Assembly: GCA_022447925.1 (NCBI GenBank)
Contig: JAKUTS010000003.1
Location: 88,118-152,117 of the forward strand
DNA: 64,000 bases
Direction: 5' to 3'
DNA from: SAR202 cluster bacterium
GTDB taxonomy: Bacteria > Chloroflexota > Dehalococcoidia > Lucifugimonadales > UBA2962
Below the pieces are notes generated by a model. That model worked only from the letters and a program-made list of their open reading frames with translations, was not told the origin of the DNA and ran no database searches. This document shows, piece after piece, positions 26,065 to 35,810 of the stretch. A program made the position numbers and the translations under genes. Numbering within the stretch: position 1 is the first letter of the stretch; each line of letters begins with the position of its first letter.

Positions 26065-26853
26065 CTAACTCGAAACAATCCCTTGACTGGGACTGCTAGG
26101 TGAAGCGATATTTCTGGCCTGAATACGACCAGCAATAAAACCTTTTCTACCAGCCTCGACGCCAAGCTTAAATGCTTCTCCCATCAAAACAGGTTCATCA
26201 GCTTGAGCTATTCCCGTATTTACCAGTACGGCGTCAGCACCTATTTCCATAGCTATTGATGCATCTGATGGAGTAGCCAGGCCTGCGTCTACTACAACTG
26301 GCACAGTTGCTTGTTGAATGATTAATTTTATTTCATCCAATGTTTGTATGCCTTGTCCAGATCCAATACCTGATCCCAACGGCATTACCGTTGAACACCC
26401 AACATTTTCTAGCATTTTAGCTAATACTGGATCGGCATGAATATATGGCAAAACAACAAATCCTTCATTTACTAGATGTTTCGCTGCTTCATAAGTTCCG
26501 ACTGGATCGGGCATTAGATGAGAGCCTTCAGGAATTACTTCCAGTTTTAACCAATTTGACCCAGTTAACTCACGTGCTAGGTTTGCGACGAATATTGCCT
26601 CTTCAGCGGTTTTGCATCCAGCTGTGTTTGGCAGAATAGTATATTTACCCCAATCAAAGAAATCTAAAATATTTTTTTCTTTCGGATTGTCTAAATTTAA
26701 CCTTCTTATTGCCACTGTAACGATTTCTGCACCAGACGCTGCGATAGATTCGACCATTTCAGTGTTACTTCTGTGTTTGCCGGTGCCTACCATAAGTCTT
26801 GACTTAAAAACTTTGTTGGATATTGTAAGAGAATCGCTCAAATGTAACTCCAC
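26065..26853 (-). CDS. thiG: thiazole synthase
   Basis: The 262-residue TIM-barrel enzyme has SRLMVGTGKH at its start, ILPNTAGCKTAEEA, the Schiff-base Lys in WLKLEVIPE, MPLGSGIGSGQG and VVDAGLATPSDA. It forms the thiazole phosphate moiety of thiamine using ThiS thiocarboxylate. It is the first gene of the thi unit. The region upstream (26854-27027) has no TPP-riboswitch signature on the minus strand, so regulation is not visible. Confidence 0.95.
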   Translation of the reverse strand: MELHLSDSLTISNKVFKSRLMVGTGKHRSNTEMVESIAASGAEIVTVAIRRLNLDNPKEKNILDFFDWGKYTILPNTAGCKTAEEAIFVANLARELTGSNWLKLEVIPEGSHLMPDPVGTYEAAKHLVNEGFVVLPYIHADPVLAKMLENVGCSTVMPLGSGIGSGQGIQTLDEIKLIIQQATVPVVVDAGLATPSDASIAMEIGADAVLVNTGIAQADEPVLMGEAFKLGVEAGRKGFIAGRIQARNIASPSSPSQGIVSS

Positions 26854-27027
26854 TGTTAAGTTAATGCAATTCAGTTTTAATGGCCGATATGATCTAGAAA
26901 ACCGACAGTTCTGTTAATGATCTGTTATTCTGAACTACTTGTTTTTATTATTCTATTGAAATCAGGGTATTGTAATCAAACATTGCAGTCAAATTTAAGA
27001 ATAAATCATCAGCGGAAATAACAGCAA

Positions 27028-27534
27028 ATGAAATTGATCGACCAAGTACATGTCCGACATTTTACTTCTACTGGATTTGTAATAAATAACAATTCTCTCT
27101 TATTGCACTGGCATTCAAAGGTCCAATCATGGCTTCCTCCAGGAGGTCATATTGAACCCAATGAAGATCCGGTGCAAGCTTTAAAACGAGAAGTTTTAGA
27201 AGAGAGTGGATTAGAAGTAGATATTATCCAGACGCAACAGCAGTTTCCGTTCAAATATCCAAAGCAAATACCATCTCCGTTTACTATATTAATTGAGGAT
27301 ATCAATGACAATAAAATCGGTAAACACCAGCATATTGATCTGATTTATTTTTGTATGTTAACGCCTGGTCAGGGGGTTTCGGTAGAGTTAAACCCAGGGT
27401 GGATATGGGTTACAAAAGAGCATTTGGCAAAAGGTTTGCCATTAAAAAATGACAAGGGAGACTATGATCCGCCTCCGGAAGATGTTTTAATACTGGCTTC
27501 TCATGCCTTTGAGGCCGTAAACTTAATTACCTAA
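27028..27534 (+). CDS. Nudix hydrolase
   Basis: The 168-residue protein has a full Nudix box: GGHIEPNEDPVQALKREV followed by LEESGL, matching GX5EX7REUXEEXGU. It hydrolyses a nucleoside diphosphate linked to some moiety; the substrate is not predictable. It is 17 bp upstream of leuS on the same strand and divergent from thiG. Confidence 0.9.
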   Translation: MKLIDQVHVRHFTSTGFVINNNSLLLHWHSKVQSWLPPGGHIEPNEDPVQALKREVLEESGLEVDIIQTQQQFPFKYPKQIPSPFTILIEDINDNKIGKHQHIDLIYFCMLTPGQGVSVELNPGWIWVTKEHLAKGLPLKNDKGDYDPPPEDVLILASHAFEAVNLIT

Positions 27535-27551
27535 AGTAATATAAAACCTAA

Positions 27552-30038
27552 ATGGAGTATCTAATATCGATGACTAGGTCAGAAAGCGATAACCTAGACT
27601 ACAATCAGAATGACATAGAAGAGAAATGGCAGCGGAAATGGCAAGAAAGCCAACTGCATAAAGTCCATGATGATGAAGAAAGCCCTAATTGGTTAGAAAT
27701 GACTATGTGGCCATACACATCTGGTGATCTTCATATCGGACATTGGTACGCAATGGCGCCGTCTGATGCACACGCCAGGTTTAAAAAAATGCAGGGCTAC
27801 AATGTTTTACATCCTATGGGTTTTGATGCGTTTGGCCTTCCCGCTGAAAATGCTGCTATCAAACGTGGCATTCATCCATACGAATGGACTATGTCCAATA
27901 TTGAAAATATGAGAAAGCAGTTAAGGCGGATGGGCACGATCTATGACTGGGATCGAGAGGTTGTGACTTGTCAGTCTGATTACTATAGGTGGAATCAGTG
28001 GATATTTTTAAAGTTCTTAGAGAATAATTTGGCTTACCAGGCTCACGCCCCAGCCAATTGGTGCCCGACCTGCAATACTGTACTGGCAAATGAGCAAGTT
28101 GTTAATGGTAAATGTGAAAGATGTAGTTCTGAGGTATCTCAAAGGGATCTTAATCAGTGGTTTTTTAGAATCACAAATTACGCTGAAGAGTTACTTGATC
28201 AGTCTCAAATTGACTGGCCTAACAAAATTAATATCATGCAGACTAATTGGATAGGAAAAAGCTACGGAACTCATGTTCAATTTGATATAGATTCTCTTGG
28301 TTTGGAAACAAAGAAGATCGATACGTTTACAACTCGGGTTGACACAATATATGGAGTCACTTTTATAGTTATATCGCCGGAACACCCTTTGGTGGAACAA
28401 CTAACGATTCCAGAACATAAAGATGAAGTTGATCAATATGTATCGAATGCAAGAAAACAATCTGAAATTGAACGACTTTCAACCGAAAAAGAAAAAACAG
28501 GTGTATTTACCGGGGCTTATTGTTTAAATCCATTAACTAACGAGCAAACCCCAGTTTTTGTAGGAGATTATGTTCTTCTGAGCTATGGAACAGGAATAGT
28601 AATGGGTGTTCCTGCTCATGACGAGCGTGATTTCAAGTTCGCAAAAAAATATAATTTAGATATTAGAACCGTTATAAAGTCAAATAAAGAAAATGAATCG
28701 GATCCTGATAAGGCTTACGCGGGAGATGGCATACTAGTCAACTCTGGGCCATATAACGGTTTAACAAGCAATGATGCAATTGATAAGATTTCTGAATACC
28801 TTAAAACTCAAGGTTTGGGTGAAAAGTCTGTTCAGTATCGTATGAGAGATTGGTTAATTTCAAGACAGCGCTACTGGGGAACGCCAATTCCTATCATTTA
28901 TTGTGATGATTGTGGGGCTGTTCCTGTTCCAGAGAAGGACTTACCAGTATTGCTACCAGACGACGCTGAATTTAAGCCCACTGGAGAATCTCCTCTCGAA
29001 TTACATGAGCAATTTGTGAACACTGAATGCCCGGTATGTAAAAAATCAGGTCGTCGTGAAACTGACACCATGGACACTTTCGTCGACTCGTCTTGGTATT
29101 TTTTACGTTATTCTAGCCCTCAATACTTGGATGGCCCTTTCGATCCTGTTGCAATAAAAAAGTGGCAACCGGTAGATCAATATACTGGAGGTGCAGAACA
29201 TGCAGTAATGCATTTACTTTATTCAAGATTTTTTACAAAAGCACTTAGAGATATAGGGTTGTTGGATTTCGATGAACCGTTTATCAGGTTATTCAATCAG
29301 GGTCATATTACCCATTCAGGTGCTCGTATGAGTAAATCCAGGGGTAACGTTGTTTCACCTGATGATTACGTAAAGCAGGTTGGCGCAGATGCTGTGAGAT
29401 GTTATTTAATGTTTCTTGGCCCTTGGGATCAAGGAGGCGATTGGATTGACACTGGTATTAATGGAATTTCAAGATGGCTAAATAGGATTTGGTATTTATG
29501 CACCCGGGATTCTAATAGTATTGATTCATCAAACGTCATTGAAGATAAAAACTCAGAATTAAATCGCTTAACTCATCAAACTTTAAAGAAAGTTACAGAA
29601 GATTTGGAGAAGTTTAAATTCAACACTACGATTGCGACTTTAATGGAGTTCACAAATAAGTTGAATGATATTTGGAGAGAACAGCAAGTAGATCAAAATC
29701 TATGGCAAATTACTATTAGAAAACTTTTGCTTATGATTGCTCCCCTTGCGCCACACACAACTGAGGAACTCTGGGAAATTAACGGATTAAAGTATTCGAT
29801 TCATTCTCAACATTGGCCTGAATGGGATCCTGAACATGTAAAAGAAGAGGAAATTAATTTAGTTGTACAAGTTAACGGAAAGGTTAGGGATACAATTTTA
29901 GTATCAGCAGAAATAACAGAAGATGCAGCTAAACAAGCGGCCATGTCATCAAACAAGATCGAATTGCACATACAAGGCAAAGAAGTTAAAAAAACCATTT
30001 ATGTGCCCGGTAAATTAATTAATATAGTTGCTATATAA
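27552..30038 (+). CDS. leuS: leucyl-tRNA synthetase
   Basis: The 828-residue class I synthetase has HIGHWYAMAPSD at about residue 61, an editing (CP1) domain with the TxxD-type region TTRVDTIYG and GVPAHDERD, zinc-ribbon Cys pairs (CPTCNT, CERC), and RMSKSRGNVVSPDD. The C-terminal anticodon-binding and LeuRS-specific domains end in VNGKVRDTILV. Start is ATG 27552 or ATG 27570, neither with a strong ribosome site. No T-box leader precedes it, in contrast to trpS. Confidence 0.96.
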   Translation: MEYLISMTRSESDNLDYNQNDIEEKWQRKWQESQLHKVHDDEESPNWLEMTMWPYTSGDLHIGHWYAMAPSDAHARFKKMQGYNVLHPMGFDAFGLPAENAAIKRGIHPYEWTMSNIENMRKQLRRMGTIYDWDREVVTCQSDYYRWNQWIFLKFLENNLAYQAHAPANWCPTCNTVLANEQVVNGKCERCSSEVSQRDLNQWFFRITNYAEELLDQSQIDWPNKINIMQTNWIGKSYGTHVQFDIDSLGLETKKIDTFTTRVDTIYGVTFIVISPEHPLVEQLTIPEHKDEVDQYVSNARKQSEIERLSTEKEKTGVFTGAYCLNPLTNEQTPVFVGDYVLLSYGTGIVMGVPAHDERDFKFAKKYNLDIRTVIKSNKENESDPDKAYAGDGILVNSGPYNGLTSNDAIDKISEYLKTQGLGEKSVQYRMRDWLISRQRYWGTPIPIIYCDDCGAVPVPEKDLPVLLPDDAEFKPTGESPLELHEQFVNTECPVCKKSGRRETDTMDTFVDSSWYFLRYSSPQYLDGPFDPVAIKKWQPVDQYTGGAEHAVMHLLYSRFFTKALRDIGLLDFDEPFIRLFNQGHITHSGARMSKSRGNVVSPDDYVKQVGADAVRCYLMFLGPWDQGGDWIDTGINGISRWLNRIWYLCTRDSNSIDSSNVIEDKNSELNRLTHQTLKKVTEDLEKFKFNTTIATLMEFTNKLNDIWREQQVDQNLWQITIRKLLLMIAPLAPHTTEELWEINGLKYSIHSQHWPEWDPEHVKEEEINLVVQVNGKVRDTILVSAEITEDAAKQAAMSSNKIELHIQGKEVKKTIYVPGKLINIVAI

Positions 30039-30040
30039 AT

Positions 30041-31213
30041 TCATCCGATTACGCGAAACTCATATGAAATTTGATTTTGTTTTCCTTTGCTAAACCTGTC
30101 TGCTTTTAACGGGTTTATATCAACAAAATCAACCTTTCCGTCAATTATTAATTCCGACATACATATACCTACGGCAGGAGCAAGTTTGAATCCATGACCG
30201 GAGAATCCGGTACAAATGTATAGCCCGTCAAACCCATCGATTTTGTCTACTATCGGATGCGTGTCAGGTGTGGAAGTATAAAGTCCAGCATAACCAGTAA
30301 AGTACTGACCTTCAGTAATCGAAGGTATCCTTTTAGATAATCTCAGCCATACATCTTCTAGATAATCCATGGACGGCTTCGGATTATATTGATCAGGGTT
30401 TGCCACATGCTCTCTGTTACCGTTTCCAACCAGAGTCATATCATTACCTTCTGGTCTGAAATAGGTCATATTTGTCATGTCTGCTCCACTTGGATGATTT
30501 TGGAGTTGATTACCTTGTCTTTTTATTAGGAAAACTTCATGCCGGGTTGCAGTTAGAGGTAGTTCTATGTCTAGTTTTGACAAAAACTGACTTGACCAAG
30601 GACCTGTGGCCAAGATGGCTATCTCTGTTTCATAAGTTTCTTTCTCTGTATGTACTGCAAATACTTTATTTTTTCGTAATTCAATTTGCTCTGCTGGGGA
30701 TTTCAATACAATTTTGGCACCCAATTGTTCTGCTTGTTTGGCGTATGCCATAGCTGTGCCTGAAGGATCTCCGTGTCCACTTTGAGGCTCCCATGCAAAA
30801 ACCTCATCATCGTTAAAATTAAAACCAGGAGCAACCTCATTAGCTTGTTTTAAATCGATTATTTCTGTATCAATACCGACTTCTTTTTGAATAGAAACAT
30901 TTTTCATCAGGCCTTCTTTAGAATCAGGGCCAGCTATCGCAATAAAACCTGTTTTTATGAATTGTGGTTTCTGCTGCCCAATTAATTCATCGAAGTGCAG
31001 AAAGTAGGGAAAACTTTTCCAAGATAATTCCGCGTTAACTCGTGTAGAGTAGTGCATTCTAATCAATCCGGAAGACCTTCCAGTTGATCCCGAGCCCAGC
31101 GTATCTCGCTCTAGTAGAACACAATTTTTTAGGCCTTTTGAGGCCAGGTTATATAGAATGCTAGCCCCCATTACGCCACCACCTATTACTATCGCATCTA
31201 CTTTTTGTGTCAT
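30041..31213 (-). CDS. FAD-dependent amine/amino-acid oxidoreductase (DAO family, sarcosine oxidase-like)
   Basis: I chose the ATG at 31213 (390 aa), which places the Rossmann motif VIGGGVMGASI at the normal position. Further DAO features are GSGSTGRSSGLIRMHYS near the flavin and the C-terminal CTGFSGHGFKLAPAVG. Family members oxidise secondary or primary amines such as sarcosine, glycine betaine breakdown products or D-amino acids, giving an imine and reduced flavin. The gene stops 2 bp from the convergent leuS end. It is not linked to the thi genes, so ThiO is less likely. Confidence 0.85.
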   Translation of the reverse strand: MTQKVDAIVIGGGVMGASILYNLASKGLKNCVLLERDTLGSGSTGRSSGLIRMHYSTRVNAELSWKSFPYFLHFDELIGQQKPQFIKTGFIAIAGPDSKEGLMKNVSIQKEVGIDTEIIDLKQANEVAPGFNFNDDEVFAWEPQSGHGDPSGTAMAYAKQAEQLGAKIVLKSPAEQIELRKNKVFAVHTEKETYETEIAILATGPWSSQFLSKLDIELPLTATRHEVFLIKRQGNQLQNHPSGADMTNMTYFRPEGNDMTLVGNGNREHVANPDQYNPKPSMDYLEDVWLRLSKRIPSITEGQYFTGYAGLYTSTPDTHPIVDKIDGFDGLYICTGFSGHGFKLAPAVGICMSELIIDGKVDFVDINPLKADRFSKGKQNQISYEFRVIG

Positions 31214-31337
31214 TAAACTTCTTTTTCCCTGATAATATTTTAAGATCATATAATATGAGAATATCTGGATACAGCCTTTAAATTAATATTTGTGCTGTAT
31301 CTGCGAACAGTTTTGGTTTTAGGAGAACTTAACTAAC

Positions 31338-32444
31338 ATGAAACTAAATGTTGCTATCTTGCCAGGTGACGGCGTTGGCCCTGAAGTGACTACAGAAGCG
31401 GAAAAAGTATTAAATTTGGTTGTAGACCGGTTTGGCCACAAGCTGGATACCAGCACTGGTCTTATCGGCGGATCAGCAATTGATGAAACTGGGACAGCAT
31501 TACCCGATAATACATTAGATATCTGCCGCAATTCAGATGCTATCTTGTTTGGTGCAGTTGGTGGTCCAAAATGGGATTCAGCACCAGGAAACATAAGACC
31601 AGAAGACGGGATTTTAGCTATACGTAAAGAGCTCGGACTTTTTGCCAATATTAGGCCAGTTAAAGCATATAGTGCTCTAACGCATGCGAGCCCACTCAAA
31701 GAAGATAGATTGTCTGGAGTGGATATGGTAATAGTTCGAGAACTTACCGGAGGATTGTATTTTGCTGAGCCGAAAAAGCGATGGGAAGACGAATCTGGGA
31801 AACAAGCAGTAGATACACTCCTATATTCCGAAAACGAGATTTTTAGGATAATGAAGGTAGCTTTCGAACTTGCCACAACAAGAAAATTAAAAGTGACTTC
31901 TGTTGATAAGTTCAATGTTTTAGAAACCGGGCGACTTTGGAGAGAGGTTGCAAATGAAGTTAGCTCTGATTATCCAAACATAGAGTTAGAGCATATGTTA
32001 GTTGACAATGCGGCTATGCAACTGGTGAGGGCTCCCGCAAATTTTGATGTTATTGTTTCTGAAAATACATTCGGAGACATACTGTCCGATGAAGCATCAG
32101 TTCTTACAGGTTCGATGGGAATGTTGCCATCTGCAAGCTTATCTGGCCCAATCGGTGATTCAAATACTTCCAATACGGCCAGTTTGTATGAGCCAATACA
32201 TGGGAGTGCACCGGATATACAGGGCAAAGATATAGCTAATCCAATTGCTTCGATATTAAGCTTGGCTATGATGCTTCGTTATTCGTTTGGTCTTTATGAT
32301 GAGGCTGATGCAATAGAATTAGCTGTGCAAACTACACTTGAATCAAAATATCGCACACCGGACCTGGCAACTGATAATTCCATCGTAGTTTCAACATCAG
32401 AGATGGGTGCTCAAATCGCAGATCGGATAAATAAATACAAGTAA
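31338..32444 (+). CDS. leuB: 3-isopropylmalate dehydrogenase
   Basis: The 368-residue enzyme catalyses the third committed step of leucine synthesis. Features include ILPGDGVGPEVT, FGAVGGPKWD, the substrate-binding VRELTGGLYFAEP, the catalytic Lys/Asp region SVDKFNVLETGRLWREV, and EPIHGSAPDIQGKDIANP. Length is normal for LeuB rather than isocitrate dehydrogenase. It stands alone; leuA, leuC and leuD are not in this window. Confidence 0.95.
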   Translation: MKLNVAILPGDGVGPEVTTEAEKVLNLVVDRFGHKLDTSTGLIGGSAIDETGTALPDNTLDICRNSDAILFGAVGGPKWDSAPGNIRPEDGILAIRKELGLFANIRPVKAYSALTHASPLKEDRLSGVDMVIVRELTGGLYFAEPKKRWEDESGKQAVDTLLYSENEIFRIMKVAFELATTRKLKVTSVDKFNVLETGRLWREVANEVSSDYPNIELEHMLVDNAAMQLVRAPANFDVIVSENTFGDILSDEASVLTGSMGMLPSASLSGPIGDSNTSNTASLYEPIHGSAPDIQGKDIANPIASILSLAMMLRYSFGLYDEADAIELAVQTTLESKYRTPDLATDNSIVVSTSEMGAQIADRINKYK

Positions 32445-32458
32445 GAATTTGTGTATGG

Positions 32459-32490
32459 TTGATTCAAGTTTAGGGGTTTTAGTGAATCAA
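32459..32490. terminator. hairpin between convergent leuB and EVE genes
   Basis: TTGATTCA (32459-32466) pairs perfectly with TGAATCAA (32483-32490) across a 16-base loop. It lies in the 58-bp gap between two convergent stops, suiting a bidirectional terminator, but neither side has a convincing uridine run. Confidence 0.4.
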
Positions 32491-32502
32491 TAAATTGACG
32501 AG

Positions 32503-32979
32503 TTATTTTAAGTCTTCTGGTTCGCCAAGATCCAAGATGCAGTCCCACTCCGATTTTGTTACAGGCTGAACAGACAATCTTGAAAATTTCACTAACGCCA
32601 TGTCTTGGAGCATAGGATGAGCTTTAACATCTTTTAGACTTACCGGAGATTTAAGTTTAGCTTGGGCCTTTAAATCCACCATAAACCACACTGGTTTTTC
32701 TGGAGTGCTTTTAGGATCTGGATGCTCTGAGTTAGGATCCCAAGCAGTGTCGTCAGGATATGATTCCCTAACCACAACAGTTGTTCCTACGACTTTAGGA
32801 GGCACAATCATTGAGTGGTAAAACAGTACTTTGTCCCCAACCTTCATTTTTTGCATGTTATTTCGAGCTGTGTAATTTCTTACACCGTCCCATTCAGCCG
32901 TCATATCCTCTTCTGAAATTAAGTCATCAAATGAATAAGCTGAAGGTTCAGATTTAACAAGCCAATAATTTATATTCAT
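32503..32979 (-). CDS. EVE domain protein
   Basis: This 158-residue protein has the EVE/PUA-like pattern: NYWLVKSEPSAYSFDDL at the start, GVRNYTARNNMQKMKVGDKV and LFYHS. EVE domains bind modified bases in DNA or RNA and are often paired with restriction or RNA-modification genes; here it is isolated between leuB and a 305-bp gap. A general nucleic-acid-binding role is likely. Confidence 0.9.
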   Translation of the reverse strand: MNINYWLVKSEPSAYSFDDLISEEDMTAEWDGVRNYTARNNMQKMKVGDKVLFYHSMIVPPKVVGTTVVVRESYPDDTAWDPNSEHPDPKSTPEKPVWFMVDLKAQAKLKSPVSLKDVKAHPMLQDMALVKFSRLSVQPVTKSEWDCILDLGEPEDLK

Positions 32980-33284
32980 ATATCACTCATGCCACGTTCA
33001 AATAGTCTATTTTTGTATTAATCAATAGTATATCGCTATTTTTATAGTAGTTTCAGTATTCAAAACTTTGCCGCGATAACTATATGTGTAATTTACGCCA
33101 AATAAGATGCTGGGAAATTCAAAGTGTTGTTAATAAAGTTTTTATTAAATAAAAAAACCGGTATTATTTTTCTGGAATTATTATAAAGTTATATTAAGGC
33201 TCTTGTTTTCCGCAAATATTTAAGGGCGTGATGTTGAAAATATTCAATTAAGAGATCACAATTGTTATAGAAATTGGAGGTTTT
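32980..33284. other. 305-bp AT-rich divergent intergenic region
   Basis: I see no gene here. It holds the divergent promoters of the EVE gene (minus) and the CxxC small protein (plus), including an AT-only inverted repeat (TTAATAAA...TTTATTAA around 33130-33150) and the TTGGAGG ribosome site just before 33285. No structured RNA signature is recognised. Confidence 0.6.
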
Positions 33285-33539
33285 ATGGCAGTAAAGACTG
33301 ATGGTAAAAAAGCTAAGAGAGTAAACCCAAAAGATTGTACTCATCATTGGGTAATTGATTCACCAAATGGCCCGCAAAGCCAAGGGATGTGTAAGGTCTG
33401 TGGTGCAGAAAGAGAATTCATGAATTACTTAGAAAGTTCTGCATGGAGTAGTGGTGAAGAGAAAAAAACCGATGATTCTAACTCCAAGAATAAAGACAAG
33501 GCTAAAAATCCAGCTAAAGGCAGTAGATCTGCTAAATAG
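33285..33539 (+). CDS. small CxxC zinc-finger-like protein with Lys/Ser tail
   Basis: The 84-residue protein has a strong GGAGG site. The core is CTHHWVIDSPNGPQSQGMCK followed by VCGAERE: a Cys-His-His and CxxC set that could bind one zinc. The N-terminus and last 30 residues are Lys-rich, as in nucleic-acid-binding tails. I do not recognise a named function. The clear ribosome site and compact motif support a real gene, which is likely well expressed. Confidence 0.78.
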   Translation: MAVKTDGKKAKRVNPKDCTHHWVIDSPNGPQSQGMCKVCGAEREFMNYLESSAWSSGEEKKTDDSNSKNKDKAKNPAKGSRSAK

Positions 33540-33544
33540 CTAAA

Positions 33545-34312
33545 TTATCGAAACATATCGGTATGTTTATTTCTAAACAGTGAATATGTTCCCAGATTGG
33601 TATCTTTATATTTAAATCCTCTAATAACGACAACAGGGATTCTTGTTGTTTTACGCATTACTAATTCAGCAGCCCCAGCTAGTTCGTCTATCACAGCGAC
33701 TTCAGTTACATTCATGACTTTATTAAAGTCGTCCTTTTTACCCCTGTAATCGATTGTTGGTTGAATTCCTGATGAACCGATTGAGAAATTAATTTGACCT
33801 TCTCTCCAAGGTCTTCCGAAAGTGTCTGAAATTATTACTGATATGTTTTTAATACCAGAGATCCTCTTTATTTTTGATGCTAGTTTAATTGCGGATTCAT
33901 CTGGGTTTTCAGGTAACCGAAGTGCCACTTCGTTTCCACTGACGTTTGATAAATCAACTCCGGAGTTTGCGCAAATGAATCCGTGATGAGTCTCGGTTAT
34001 TAATATGCCTCTATCATAATCCAGTTTTATGATCTGACGACTGTCTTTGATAACAGTTTCTATAAGCCTCGGATCCTTGCCGCTTTTTTCACCGAATACC
34101 GTAGAAAATGATGATGGTTTTACGTCGGATAAATACACAAATTGTCCTTCAGACTTGCTTACAACTTTTTGCGCTATAACAAAAATATCATAGTCCTGGA
34201 TTAAGTAGTTTTGTTCATCAGCATATCTTGTGATTAGCTCGGCGATATCGTCACCGGGCTTAACTTCTGGAATACCATGGATCCCAATGATTTCTATATT
34301 ATTTTTATTCAT
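33545..34312 (-). CDS. cofE: coenzyme F420-0:L-glutamate ligase
   Basis: The 255-residue enzyme has the family blocks GIHGIPEVKPGDDI, IVISD-like SVIISDTFGRPWREGQ, and ELAGAAELVMRKTTRIPV. It adds glutamates to F420-0 using GTP. This implies that the organism makes F420. No cofC, cofD or fbi fusion domain is present, and no other F420 gene is in the window. Its stop is 5 bp from the convergent small protein. Confidence 0.9.
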   Translation of the reverse strand: MNKNNIEIIGIHGIPEVKPGDDIAELITRYADEQNYLIQDYDIFVIAQKVVSKSEGQFVYLSDVKPSSFSTVFGEKSGKDPRLIETVIKDSRQIIKLDYDRGILITETHHGFICANSGVDLSNVSGNEVALRLPENPDESAIKLASKIKRISGIKNISVIISDTFGRPWREGQINFSIGSSGIQPTIDYRGKKDDFNKVMNVTEVAVIDELAGAAELVMRKTTRIPVVVIRGFKYKDTNLGTYSLFRNKHTDMFR

Positions 34313-34467
34313 TATTTAATCATTTTAGTAGAATAATTATTTAGTTATCCAAATAGCTGAGTTAAGTGTAAATTGTTGTGCGACAGCATGCTATACTCAT
34401 CAACTCAAATAGTGAGTTTATATTGTTTTTGTCTATTTTATTAATTTCGTAAATTGAATCTAATCTT

Positions 34468-35370
34468 ATGATTAAAGAACCTTTACTTAGAAGTTTGCTG
34501 TTTATACCCGGAAACCAACCTAAAATGTTGGAAAAGGCTTCTTCAGTGCGTCCAGATGCCTTCGTTTTGGATTTGGAAGATTCTGTTCCCGTGTCAGAAA
34601 AGAGAAATGCTAGAGAGATAGTGGCCAGTCACATTGATAAAATCAATGAAACTGGAATAAGGGTCATTCCTCGGGTGAATTCTTTAACGACTGGCTTTAT
34701 AGATGACGATTTAATGGCCGTTGTAGGATCGAAAATTTGGGGAATTTCTGTGGGGAAGATTAGCACGCCAGAAGACGTATTAGTTATAGATCAAAAAATC
34801 TCAAAACTTGAAAAACAATACGGTGTCGAGGTTGGTAAAATTCGATTGTTGGTGTGGTTAGAAACGGCATTAGGCATCGTCAATGCGCATCATATTTGTA
34901 ATGCTAACGCAAGACTTTCGGCAGTTTGTTTTGGTGCGGAAGATTACACCAATGACATGGAAATACCGAGACATATGTCGTCTTCCAACCTAGATAACCC
35001 AGCGTTGGCATATCCTAGAACCATGGTACCTTTATATTCAAAAGCATCAGGTATTATTCCTTTAGACACTCCATATTTCGGTTACAAGGATGAGGCAGGA
35101 TTGATAACAGATTGTGAAAATGCAAAACAACTGGGATTTGAAGGAAAATTTGCTATACATCCTGCCCAGATAGACACGATAAATAAAGTATTTTCCCCTA
35201 ATGAACAAGAATATCAGAAGGCGTTGAAGGAAATTGATGCATTCGAGAAAAGTGAAGCAAAGGGTAGGGGCTCAACTTCTTTAAAAGATCAAGTGATAGA
35301 TGTGCCTGTAGTAGAGCGTGCACGTAAGTTAGTTAACAAATATGAGTCTGTATTTGGAAAGAGGGAATAA
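34468..35370 (+). CDS. HpcH/HpaI-CitE-like aldolase/lyase
   Basis: The 300-residue TIM-barrel protein has LRSLLFIPGN at the N-terminus, VLDLEDSVP with the metal-binding acidic residues, PRVNSL, VWLETALGIVN and FGAEDYTNDM. This is the CitE/malyl-CoA lyase branch, which forms or cleaves C-C bonds of CoA thioesters such as malyl-, citramalyl- or citryl-CoA. Citrate lyase alpha and gamma subunits are absent, so a citramalyl-CoA lyase-type role is more likely than citrate lyase. folB follows 1 bp downstream. Confidence 0.85.
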   Translation: MIKEPLLRSLLFIPGNQPKMLEKASSVRPDAFVLDLEDSVPVSEKRNAREIVASHIDKINETGIRVIPRVNSLTTGFIDDDLMAVVGSKIWGISVGKISTPEDVLVIDQKISKLEKQYGVEVGKIRLLVWLETALGIVNAHHICNANARLSAVCFGAEDYTNDMEIPRHMSSSNLDNPALAYPRTMVPLYSKASGIIPLDTPYFGYKDEAGLITDCENAKQLGFEGKFAIHPAQIDTINKVFSPNEQEYQKALKEIDAFEKSEAKGRGSTSLKDQVIDVPVVERARKLVNKYESVFGKRE

Positions 35371-35371
35371 G

Positions 35372-35737
35372 ATGGCAGAAGACAGAATTCAAGTAAAGGG
35401 TATGAAGTTTTTTGGACATCATGGCATAACCGAAGAAGAGCAGGCCATTGGACAAAGGATTGAGGTAGATGTAGAGATAGAAGTTGATTTAGAGGCGGCA
35501 GGGCGCGCTGATGATCCGAATTTAACTTTAGATTACACTTTAATTTATCAAGTGACACGAGAGATAGTAGAAGGTAAATCGGTGAAACTAATAGAGACAT
35601 TAGCTGAGTCAATTGCCGATCGACTTATATTGAAGTTAAACGTGGATTCAGCTTGGGTAAAAGTGATAAAACCAAACCCTCCAATCGATAATAGTGTAAT
35701 AGGATATGTGGCAATAGAAGTGCAAAGAGATAAATAG
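35372..35737 (+). CDS. folB: dihydroneopterin aldolase
   Basis: ATG 35372 has a GAGGGA ribosome site inside the end of the preceding gene and gives 121 residues. Family features: GMKFFGHHGITEEEQAIGQ, DYTLIYQ and VIKPNPPIDN. It converts dihydroneopterin to 6-hydroxymethyl-dihydropterin in folate synthesis. It is coupled to the CitE-like gene by spacing only; no metabolic link is obvious. Confidence 0.93.
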   Translation: MAEDRIQVKGMKFFGHHGITEEEQAIGQRIEVDVEIEVDLEAAGRADDPNLTLDYTLIYQVTREIVEGKSVKLIETLAESIADRLILKLNVDSAWVKVIKPNPPIDNSVIGYVAIEVQRDK

Positions 35738-35810
35738 GATTTATATCTTTATATTTAGATTGGTAATAGATATAAATTTGATGTCGTAAAATAAGGCAAG
35801 GAGTAATGTA

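Noticed and set aside
26854..27027. TPP riboswitch upstream of thiG
   Set aside because: No CTGAGA-type core or paired helices are visible on the minus strand upstream of thiG.
27535..27570. T-box leader for leuS
   Set aside because: Only a short gap separates the Nudix stop from leuS, and no T-box core is present.
30041..31213. ThiO glycine oxidase linked to thiamine synthesis
   Set aside because: It is about 3 kb from the thi unit beyond leuS and resembles general DAO/sarcosine oxidases, so a thiamine role is unsupported.
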